Assembly: GCA_003864495.1 (NCBI GenBank)
Contig: ML133471.1
Location: 2,974,257 to 3,038,256, forward strand
Direction of reading: 5' to 3'
Length of the DNA stretch: 64,000 nucleotides
Origin: Nemopilema nomurai
Taxonomy: Eukaryota; Cnidaria; Scyphozoa; Rhizostomeae; Rhizostomatidae
Positions 12,801 through 24,800 of the stretch are shown one piece after another. The notes under the pieces were generated by a model. The model ran no database searches and had not been told where the DNA came from. It was given only the letters and a program-made list of their open reading frames with translations. The position numbers were made by a program, and so were the translations under genes. How positions within the stretch are numbered: position 1 is the stretch's first letter; the number at the start of each line of letters is the position of its first letter.

Positions 12801-15800
12801 TGCAAAAAACTCGCTTCTTTAAAAGAGACATTAAGTTGCAGCAAAATAAAGTAAAAACAAGGGTCTTGAGAGGCAGGGACAATGACGTCATTATTCAGAG
12901 GCAATAATAGAGACATGGTGATGGTCAATTCCTTGAAACATTCAATGCAAACAATTTAGAAGAAAACTCATGGTAGAAATGTCCAGATGATTTCCGGTAG
13001 AGTAATAAATGTAAAATTTCAAACTAAAAAGCTGTACCTTGTCTGAAAATATATATTGTATCTGACCTAACTCTTCACTTAATGTCGTATTCCTAAAAAA
13101 GATTGGGATATTTTCTTCAAATTCTTATTGCAGTATCGGGCAAATTCTCTAAACAAAATAACAGAAATTCATTTCAATTGAAAGATTTGGTACAACGAAA
13201 GATAAATAGAATCACAAAACATCTAAATAAGGACTTGCAGCCTAGACATGAGTTACCTGGCTTTCGCGGGCGTGTCCGTTTGTTCGTGGTACATTTTCAA
13301 ATCCCAGTTTATCAACAAGCTTTGGCCGAAGCGTATAATCTCGACACTAAAAGGAATCATTGAAATATCTTGTTACGTTACAATATTTAGAACAAGATAT
13401 CAGAATGGAGATGGAGATCGGTGGATGACTGCAGTTTAAAAGAGTTCGCTTACCTTATATAAAGACTAATTGGAATGAGTGTATTAAGAACCATGATGAA
13501 AGCCGGCCAATGGAAAAGGCCAATCAACGCCGCGTTGTTTTTGTAGTAGGAGTCCCAAGGGAGATACGACGTGAAGCCCTAAGGAAAACAGCACCGATTG
13601 GTTAGTGGTGATTTTGCAGGCATTCTCGCAGTGATGGTCATATTACCCAGGCCGAGCCGTTGAAGTAGTGCAACTTTATAACCTTGTCGCCTTGTCATAC
13701 TGTTTCCGCATTATGTCATCGACAACACAACGTAAGAAATAATGACTTTAAAGCGGCGACTTTGTTGGGGTATAAAGCTATGACTACCACGATTGCAAGT
13801 GTATTCACAGATATTATAACAACAAAAAATGTTCAGCCCCCGCCCCCACATTCACGTGTGTTGCCAAAGTCAATTATTTAGGGCGCGTGGTTTATTTTGC
13901 GACGGAGACACGAAAGAAAATAGACACAAACCTTGCCAGTGCTGTTCTCCCAGAAATATGACATAAACGAACAGAAGGTACAGAGCAAAACAAGAGCCAA
14001 TGCGATCTGAAAGTCGAAGAGAGATGTGCATTGAGCGAGAAACTGCTCCCGCGAATAATAACTTAGCCAAATTGGTTGAATTACGAGTTAATTGCATTAT
14101 TTGGATGAAGGGTTTATGTCAACTTTGACAATTGAAAATTTGAGAACCACTGTCATATCGATAAGCTGTTGTGGTGGGATTTGATAATATCCCGCAATTG
14201 GGAACGAAATAGGAATCTCCTGGATAAAGGAAGGACGTTTCTTGGTAAAAGAAGGATGCTCACTAACAGAATATATCATGACACGAGCCTGCATATATTA
14301 GAAACTTTTGGCACCTGAAACTTCTAAACCTACGTACATATAGAACAAGGTCATTGGCGAGTTTGTCAAGTTTCGTTCGCTTGAATGCTGCTTTACCTGC
14401 GGAGACAAAACCGAACCTATCACGGAGAAGCTTTTGCTAGGAGACTAAGCAAATGAATTTCATTTGATTCCACTGTGTTAAATCAACACCCACTGTAATA
14501 CCATATGATTGAAAAACATTGAAGTAACTTAAAGAGATGACAATTGCCAAGAAACAGCTGAAGTAAAAACTTAAAGATGAACTTCAAATTGAAAGGCGGT
14601 TTGATTTCTTCGGAGTCATTCGCGGTACTTTCAAAAAAAAAGAGATAATATAATAATTTCGATGCTAAAAATATCCGCCGAAAAAAATTCTGATAAGATA
14701 ATAAAAATGCCTGAATCTCCCTGTGAAATGCTGACAAATGTGGAGATAGCCCTTTGATGTTCAATATCATACCGCTGTTCATCATTAGCTTCGTGTCATG
14801 ACCAGCAAAAACGACCAAGCCAAAAACCCACTCAGTGTTCCTCAAGACGCAGCCCTTCGAAAAAAAACCGCCGACTTAGACAGTGCGAATAAAGTGAGTT
14901 CACTACTGCTTCAATGGCAAAGAGAAAACAAATCACAATACTGCTCACCGGACGGAGAAATGACAGGAAACCCGCCAATCTCTTACTTTGATACCAAGCA
15001 CATTCATTGCCTACCATTATAACTGCTTTCAAGCAATCGCGTGGGTTTTTAACATAATCCCTACATAGTTCATACCGTCTTTTAAATAGCAGAGATACAG
15101 AGAAACAAGAACTATTCAACAAATCTATTTAGTGTGCTATTGAAACACCATTAGGGAATTCAAATGTCCGTCTGATGTACCTCAAGGACAGCAACAACAA
15201 CTTGTGAACAGCAACATAAATGCAACTTAAAGCAAAAGATTTGAAGAATAATTTTTTACCCGAAGAACGATGTTAGAATTGTCTAGTGAGCACTTTTCGT
15301 CCTTGATTTCTAGCTTTCCTTGAAACTTATCTAGTCGGTTGTTCGGTGGCTCACAAGTCACGTCTCCTAAAGGGGCAAAAGTGACAGAAATTACAATTAT
15401 GATTGGAACATTAACCTATAACATTAAAACAATATGAAACATTTAAAATCAATAAGCAAAGTAGGCCCTTTTAAATATATCTTTAATGAGGCTTAAAAAA
15501 ATGCTGAATAAATCAATCAATCTCTTCTGGAAAACTGACCACGTACCTCTAAAATTACTAAGTGCAATCAAGTCATTTGCCAAAGGAGCAGTCTCCATGA
15601 GTGGCTGTCGCACTTTCAGATTCGTTTCACTGCAAGGAGGAAAAGAACTTCACTGCAATGTACTAGTATAAGCTTCAAACAATTAGCCTTCTTCTCGATG
15701 TTTTCGCGCAAAATGTTCGCTTGAAAAGCACTTCCAGTATCGATAGCAGGAACCAAATCACATTGGATCTTTTTGTATCCTTACAAGCATCCGGGACTGT

Positions 15801-18800
15801 ACATCCAGGACAATGATCTTTGTATCGTGGAAAAGATTAACTGCCTAGAGAAAGTATGCAAGTAAGATACCATACTTAAATACTTCGTATTATAGCGTCT
15901 TGATAGACAGACATCTTTACAACACAAACTAAGAAATGGCGACAATGAACTTTTCGGAAGGGCTGCTTGACTGTTGCTGTAAAGAAATAATTGTCAAAGA
16001 AATAATTACCCATCAAGTTCAGCAGTCTCGATATAGCACAGACCGCTTGGCTCACTGGTGGACAACAGGAGCAGATCCGCCTACAGAACATTGATGTTGG
16101 ATTAATACTACAACCATGAAATAGCGAATGCCAATAAAGAAAGACGGCTACACATCAAAACACATAGACAGCAGACGAGAGCAGCGTTGTAATGCTTTCG
16201 ATCATTTTACTGCATTTTCTGGTAATCAATTATTGCCCAGTGCTGCATTGTTTGGTGGCGGCTTAGTCTTGTCATGTTGCCTTTATTTCACTGTGCTTGG
16301 TATAGAAGTATTTCCTGATGTTTAGAAACTGCACTCAACTTCCATAGTTATTCAATTATTTAATCATTTTACATCAAAATATCAAGATAAAAAGTCAACT
16401 CTTTCACTATATTGATTGTTCGAATAAGCACGTTGGCTAAAATGATGGGTCGATGCTTCAGTTACTGCCACAAGACAGTTAATCAGGAAAGCAACCAAAA
16501 GTACAAGAATACCGTAACGTGATGATTGCTTTCCAGCTTTATAATGTCACCAACTTGGACGTTCTGCCAAGCTTCGTTCACGATTCTAAAACATGGGAAT
16601 AAATGCCTTCACACTTACAAACGAAAATTTTAATCTTCGATAACTTTTGTAAAAGTTAGTATGAAGTTAATTATCAAAAACATGAATTAATATAATATTA
16701 CACAATTCAATACATACGAAAGGATTCCCACTTTAAGCTCTGTACCTGAGTTACTTTCAACACATGTTTGTTAACAATGAGTTTGTCCGATTTGCAAGTT
16801 CTAACATGGAATTATGGCTACAATTGGTACGTACACGCCATCTCTCAGCAAGTGGGTCTCCCTGTTGTTTACTCGCTTGTCACTTTTATGCCTTCCCTAA
16901 ACGATCGTTCAAATAAACAAAGATATCATTATTATCAGTAAACGGACAAATCTAGAGTCAACACATGTGAATTCAAGACTTCAACACAGACTCAACACGG
17001 GAAGAGCCAATCTGTAGTCTGCCAATAGAATTGATGCATGTGGCGCACGGAGAACGTCACGTGGTACACTTTACAGAATGATACTTGGAGGTGAGAATGG
17101 AAGGAAGGAGTATCCTTGCTTACCACGTCATCATACAGATCCTTTACAGCACTGGCAGACAACACAAAAAGGAGCGGAATTGCAGTGGCAAGTGGATTCA
17201 ATGCAGTGATTTGTGGTATTGACTGCAAAGAAGACAGCATCAACATTAGAAAGCACCTTCACAATTTTCCTGACAGCATTGGTTAATCAATGACCACGTG
17301 AGTCAGGCTGTTAACTAAACACTTGCGCATTGATAGCAAATAACATGGCTAACGAAGCGAACAGAAGATGATTGCAAAAAGGCTCCACGAGTTTGCACAC
17401 CTTCTTCGGCATCTAAACAGATAGATTGGATGATTGTCCGAATCCAAAGGGGTGGAAATGATTGCTAGATGAGCCTCTTGGTAACAAACATAGAACAATT
17501 TTGAAATCAGGTCATTAGCCTTTCTCAAAATGGAAATAAGTGGAGCATGGAAATAAGTGGAGCATTATAAATACGATGCTAGGACTTGCGAAAAAGATGT
17601 TAAAGGGGCTAAACATGTATTAACAAGCAAAGGGCCTAATCTAGATTCTCGGCAAAATTTATTTGGCCTTGGTAAAATCAATAACAATACTTGAAGTACG
17701 GATTTTAGTAAATACGTGAGACGCCGAACACAGGATAAACTCACCATTATGATGATTTGAATAAGAAAATAGATATTTGCTATTCTTTGGAACTGTTCGA
17801 ACAAATTCAGCGGAATGAAGGTGATCAAGTTGTATCTATATGTCCGAATGCTATTACCCTGCCAAGAGATCACAGAAAACGTCAGCATGATAAAAAGTCA
17901 AAAAATCATAACAGAAGAATAACGTGCATGTCCAAAACACTAAGGCCCCAGACCTGTGATAAAAACCCACGTGAACCCCCAATTCTTACATTCCGGCACA
18001 AGCGGGCATACCTGGATACCTAATTCCAAATTTTTACACATTTTAGGCTATCTTCATGATGAACTTTGCTTTAATCTAGACAACAAGCTTCTTCGAGTTC
18101 CATTGCCACAAGTATCTGCTCTGTGAGCCCCGCCTGAGTTGAACGAAAGAAAAGCCCCCCTGAGACTTCTGGAAGGAGACTGGTATCTAGTGCCTTATAC
18201 CTACGAATACGATCACCCTGGGTTAACTGCGTTGGCCTGTTCTTAGCTCAGCCTTTCCCCGGCTACTGAGGTTATCATTGACTGATGGGTGAACAAGGAG
18301 TTTCATGAACATGGCGGGCACCTCGCTCTTCGAGAAACCCAATTTATAACCGCTTCGTAGCACGGTCATCTCAATGGGGTTTCGAAAGTCAGCGTCGAAA
18401 CAATCGCATGTCGTTCTTATCGCCGCTTTCACATCCAGATTTGAACACCAAGAGGCGTATGACATATGATCAAAATTCATACACCAGTTTTAGCCCAAAC
18501 ACGATGTGGTAAATTAAACAAAGGAATAAAGGCGTATGGTGCTGTATAGTTCTGGTCATAATCCTTTGTGTGCGTTTAGGTTTATAATATTGTAAGCGCT
18601 CAGTTAATTTCAAGCGCAAGACTGTACGTAGCAACCAAACAACCTAATCGAGAGGAAACTGCTTATTTTTTATAGAACAATAGTGTGCCTGCCAATCTTT
18701 ACTTTGACAAATCAACGGGTGGATAAAGTAGAATACGGATCAACAAATTTTGTAAGTGAAAACGATATGCTTCAACTATTGCACCTTTGCGTATTGCTGT

Positions 18801-21800
18801 CAAAAACCTAACGTCAGTACCTTCCTCGCAATACGCGCCAAGCACCATCGAACGTAGATAAAGACGACCAAGAACTTCAGCAGCATAATGGCAAGAAAAA
18901 GGAGGTATTTGCCAACAGCCAGCAAAAAGCTGTTTGGCCTCCGTGAAAACAAAGCACAAAAACCATGGCAAAACAAGGATATCAAATTGCAAATGAGTAT
19001 CCTATTCAATACCTATTAATCATCGAGATTTCTCACGAAGGGGGATCTCCCCATGTCAAATAGGTCAATTGTGAATACAAAAACACATTAGCCTAAAAAC
19101 CTAATACAATTGCTTTTCCAAGATTTTCTGTCAAAACATTTTTGGATAAAATTCCAAGAAGCTGCGTATGAAATTTGAAGAAAATTTCCGAGGCCAGTTA
19201 GCTGATTTCCAGAGTTCTTACGTGCCCTTTGCGGGCCTCAAAAACATTCTTGACCTTCATCGCCCTTCTGTGAGTTCTTACGTGCCCTTTGCGGGCCTCA
19301 AAAACATTCTTGACCTTCATCGCCCTTCTGTGAGTTCTTACGTGCCCTTTGCGGGCCTCAAAAACATTCTTGACCTTCATCGCCCTTCTGTGAGTTCTTA
19401 CGTGCCCTTTGCGGGCCTCAAAAACATTCTTGACCTTCATCGCCCTTCTGTGAGTTCTGGCACTTCAGAGCTCTTTCTTTACAACTGTACTTATCTCTTT
19501 ACAACTGCACATTTGCAACCAAATGTAGACACCAAAAGTAAGACAAATGGAATTTCAACTGAATTAAACAGAATAGCTGGTACCCAAAACGAGACATTAA
19601 AGCCGAGAACATTGCACAGTATTGATTGGATAATTGAAGAGGCACGTGACTAACGATGTGAGTGTTGACTTACCGCATATTGAAACTGGCTGTTGAATTC
19701 TCTGTCATTTGCACGCAATACTCGTTCTGATTCACCTGTTCAAAGAAAGTACACATGATAGCTTGTTGGAAATAGAAACCGTATTAAGGTAAAGCTCTCA
19801 TTGATCACTCACTGAGTGCCTGATTCGCAGCGTCGCAATGTGCATGCTTTTGGGGTGTTGTTGCTTTAGTTTTCTAATCAGAGTCTACAAAACATTGCAT
19901 CCACAAAATGACTGACTGGAGAAAAGAGGGAACAAAGCAAACCTGGATGAAGGAAAACAGTTCATCGAGATGATAAATTTAAAATTTGATCAACTCAAAA
20001 TTTGACGAAGGATACACGAGGCAAATGCACAGAACTTTTGAAAAAAATGCAAATGCCTCGTTCAAGCGTTTCTATATGAGCGTTTCTGTAATCCCACTCA
20101 CAGCCATCAAAATACCAAAAGTCTAGAAGAGTCATCTTCAGTACCAAACATCGCTAGCCACCAAATTTGAGAAAAAAATCTCTGAGCCCTGGAAAAAACA
20201 AACTTTTGTGGCTTGGATTAACGTAGGACGCATAAGAACTAATGCTTGGCAAAATTTGATCGGCAGTGGTCATGCATAAAGGACCAGTCTCTCCAGCCAT
20301 GCAGTGCTGTTCAACGGGCTACAAACGATGGGAAAATATTGTCTCAGAAATGATATAATAAAGTGACAAAGAAGCTTCCATGACTGCCAATTTTATTTGT
20401 AATATGTATCAATGATTTTTTTAATCGAACCTTATCATCACTAGACCTTCCGATAGCCCACATGCTGCTAGCCCACATGCTGCTAGCCCACATGCTGCTT
20501 GCAAAAAGGCTGAGATTTCTTGGTGGTAAATTAATTAGGATTCGCCACCCCTCCAGCTGTTTAATCTTTAATGAGGCATAGGGTGGCAATCACGTATCTC
20601 TAGAAAGTTCATTTCTTCTACTTTTATTTTGTAGCATTAACGGAGATGATAAAACTCTTCAAATTCCTCAACCATATCAAATGTAGCTCACTCAACGCTA
20701 GCCTAAATAAGTCTACAAGATTTTATGTATTTTACCGACAACGAAGCAGCAATAAAAAACTAATGGCAATAACAAGGAGAAGATGAGGCGGTTAATTATC
20801 GCTTGCTAAGCACAATGACATTTTAGTGAAACGAGGCTGTAAGAGCAGGACTAAGCATATTCATATTCAAAGATAAGTCGTCAATACCTAATGCACTTTA
20901 CATTTTGCCTTCTTAAAGCAGCCTTGTCGATATTTAGCCAAAACCGCTTGCTCTGATTCGCTTCCGAAATCAGCTGCTACATGGCCATTCATGTCCATTG
21001 ATTATTACAAAGAAGCTAGATTCTTCCATGACTGAGATTCCTTTTTGATATAAATTTTTGATATAAGCCCGACCAAATGTATCTCATAGCAAATTTAACT
21101 CCATTACTAAGGATCAAACAGGGAGGTTCAGCTATACGTCTGAAGGTGATGTTTGATGATAGACTTCTACATATTTTTGAACAATAAATTGGAAAGGAAG
21201 TTGATCCAAACTGGCTTCCTGTACATAAAAGCATTGAAAAAGAATATTTGCAGGAAGGAATATTTGCAAGGCAGATGTTAGAAACAAAGTTCTCTAAAAA
21301 AAATGACTGCAATGTAAAGACAGCATCTGTGAAAATCATACACGAGGGAAGATCTTAGCCAGATAAAACTTTGACAAAGAAATCTTTCACGTTTCAAGAA
21401 GAATCTTCCCCCAACCAGTCAGTCAGGCAAAACTCGAAGTTCTGAATATTTTGCGAAAGTGCGTGACCAAATCGCTACACCTGCACGAACAAGGAACACT
21501 GCCTATAAGCAACAATGCACGCCTTGGCATTTAGCTTTCTCTTACACAAGAAACAAGCTGCCACAACAGAAGCATTAAATATGCTCATCAATGTTTCATG
21601 GCTCTTGTTCAACTTCAGAACATACAGCATGATTTCGCAACAGCAATATCCAGTTTACACATTTACAAAATCCTTTTCTGCGAGCACATCATTGATTTGT
21701 CGCATATGTGTGTAAATTTACGTGGTCTACATCAAGTACCTCTTAATGTTGGTAACTATCATTTTTTTAACAAACGGTAATAACACAAAGATCAAAGGAG

Positions 21801-24800
21801 GGGGGCAAGAACGACCAAGAATCAGGTTTTGAAGCCTCCATCAGAATTAGAAGTAACAGTTACTTTCACGAAAACGAGACACAATTAAAACGAAGTTGAT
21901 CTGCATGAAAAGGACCCGCCCTTTGAAAAGGACTCGCCCTTACTCATACAGAGTTTGGGACATTTCTTTCCACGCCGTAAAACAATATCAAACGGGTGCA
22001 GCCCTCGTTGTACAAGCAGAGAGCAGAAACATCAAATTGCAACAAGCGCTAGTCTTACCACCATTTAGAATATGCCCTAGAATCAATGTGATATTTCGTA
22101 AGAGAAGATACTTTGACTCCAAAATGAGAAAAAGGTTGCCACACCCTTGCAGGTTTATCGGTACGCCAGTCAGAGACTAGTGTAAACAAACATCGTTAGA
22201 AAATGAAAATACTCACATTTTGAGATAAGCTCGAAGAGCTTACGGCGTTTGTTCATTCTGTCGAAGCAATGGTAACTTTTAAACGGTCTCAGCAACACGT
22301 CATAAATACGTGCTGGTTCGTGGAAAGTATTATAGAAGAAAGAGTCGCCACACAACATATGTAGACTTTCTGTTGGCTTTTATCAGCATTCATTATTCAT
22401 CATGAACAGACGGAACAAAGAAACAGAAGAAAAAACAAAATGAATATAGCCGAAGGAAGCTTTTATACAAACAATAGAACCTTAAATCTGATGGACTGAG
22501 AATTCTATCACCAATATATGGGAATCTAAGCTGGAGATCGACAAATTCGTATTGATAGACTTTGAGGGATTTATTATAACTGACGAAACCAACTCAAGCG
22601 TGAAGACGCTTCGTGAAAGAAAGATAGCAAAGAAGGGAATACACTTGGTCAGACATCAGCAAACATTTCATAAACACAGTCCAACTGGCAAAGGAAAAGA
22701 GTAAGTTGAAAAAAGAAAGAGTAACACACAAATCAGCTTTCATGTGCTCAAAAACAGGAAAAGCATTGACCAAGGCAGCTGAAGAAAAGGTATGTAATTT
22801 GCTAGTAACTAACAAGATATTCTCTGTAATCTAAGCATTTTCGGATATTCTCTTCAAAATTTCTTCTTACGGCCCCAGACAAAAGATTAAGGGGATAACT
22901 CAGCTATCTTTAGTATATTGGCAGGTACCAAGGTGCCTGCAAATTATTCTCTCATACTTGTTAACCCAAGTACAAAAGAAAAGAATCTATTATTTGTAAT
23001 TAGCTTGTTTCTTTACTAGAAAACAATAAAATTTTATTCTTTCTCTTGACAGAAAAATAGAAGTTGAAATACAGAACCCTTCATTTTAATCACTAGAAAT
23101 GTTGTTAAATTAAGTTTGGACACAGGGTCTATTTCTGGCACTTCTTCGGGTCCACTTCTGCTATACTATCCATTTCTCTTTACACTTGAGCAGCCTTCCA
23201 AAATTTGCAGTACTGCAACAACACCACTAAGGTACATCAGTGCTCTTTGCAACTTCTTACCAAATCATAACTACCTTTGCAGTGCTTCATTCTACCCACT
23301 TTGGCAAAATCAGTAAGCTTAGAAAGCTGCTTTGCGAACTAGCAAGACAGCTCATTACCAGTTTAGTTTGAATTACAGCTATTAATGAAACACAATTAAA
23401 TAATAACAGCCTTTCCTGGTGCATTGTACAAGATGCTTCCAAAATCAGGCTACTGGAGATACAAAAAATACTGTAGCAGCTGTGGCAGTACTTTGTAAAA
23501 AAATATGCTGAAAGGTAGCATGCTTGATAGCTTGCTGCAAATCATTAAAAGGGTTGGTAAGACATTGATAACATAGCAGTTATGAATCTTTAACATTCTG
23601 CTTACTTGTCATGACCCAGTGATTGAAATAGGGTGTTATATCTGACTGGTATGCAAACTGAAAGGCTGTAAGCAAAAATGATCCCTTTTGATCAAAATGA
23701 ACAAAAAGTGATCAAAAGCAGGAAAAACAACACTAAAGTGGTCACAGATATGAGGATTTAAAGCCTTTTTTACTAGCCTTTTTATAACATTGGGTCAAAC
23801 TGACCTTAAAAGCAATGCAATTTTTGTTCTATCAAATCCAATTCAAGTCCTAGTTAGCAAAAGAAAGTAACAATATGTGCTGGCAAGTCTTTAACCAACA
23901 ATGTTATGCAAATCATGATTGTTTCAACTTAACAATAACATAGGCAGCAAGGTTCCATATGTTCAAAGATTTAAACATGATAACTGAAGGGTGGTATTGA
24001 AAAACAATGAGACATAAATTATCTTCACTGTAACATCTATGATAAAGACATAAAAGTAAATGAGAATATATGTACACTTGAATTGGGAGCCACAAACCAA
24101 TAGTTCAGGGAAAGTATAGCTGCACAGTTAGTGGAATGGATTGAACTTTTGATCACAATAGTTGCCAAGTAGGAGAGTGGTGTGTATTGATCCACAAATG
24201 CAAAAGAGGGACAAATTATGGCAAGTCAGAGTAGGAAAATGACAATATATTTTCAGTGATTTCACAACAGAAGCTGCAGGATGTTGCATAATCATGGTGT
24301 AATTAGAAGCTTGTGGTGTCCACATTTCTTAAAATGTACTCAAAGCTGTCACTTACAACTTTGGATCAGTACTTGAGCCTTTTTAGGCCTTGGGATGGTA
24401 CTATATACAAGCAAGAAATTCCATTTGTTATGAAGACCCTCTTTGAAACAAAATGTAAAAAGCCTTCTTGGGCCAATTTGAGAGTACCAAGAACTTTCTA
24501 AAACACAAGGCCTTGGCCGTGGCTAGTGCTGACACTGCTGTGGTGATAACTTCATGTTTTTGATTGACAAAAATAAAAAGATAAAACCTAAATATGAGAA
24601 TTTTGGGCAGAAAACATGGGCAAAATGTAATTTAAAGGTAAGAATTTGGACAGAAATTTAAAAGAAACAGCTTGGAAAAAACTGTATTGTGCAGGTACTG
24701 TATTGCAAACATTGTTTAGGTTTTGAATATAGGCCATATCATCTTTATTCTTATACTTGATCTTATACAATGCTCTTCAAACTTCTAATCTCTTGATAGT

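Noticed and set aside
18103..18480. GC-richer block in flippase intron 2 with an 85-codon minus-strand frame and a TTAGCTCAG box
   Set aside because: Considered as a tRNA-derived SINE or RNA gene, but no proper second promoter box, clover-leaf or repeat boundary could be found.
19168..19653. 161-codon plus-strand frame and 80-codon minus-strand frame over the 60-bp array
   Set aside because: Both are open only because the repeat unit is a multiple of three; they lie inside an intron of the flippase gene.
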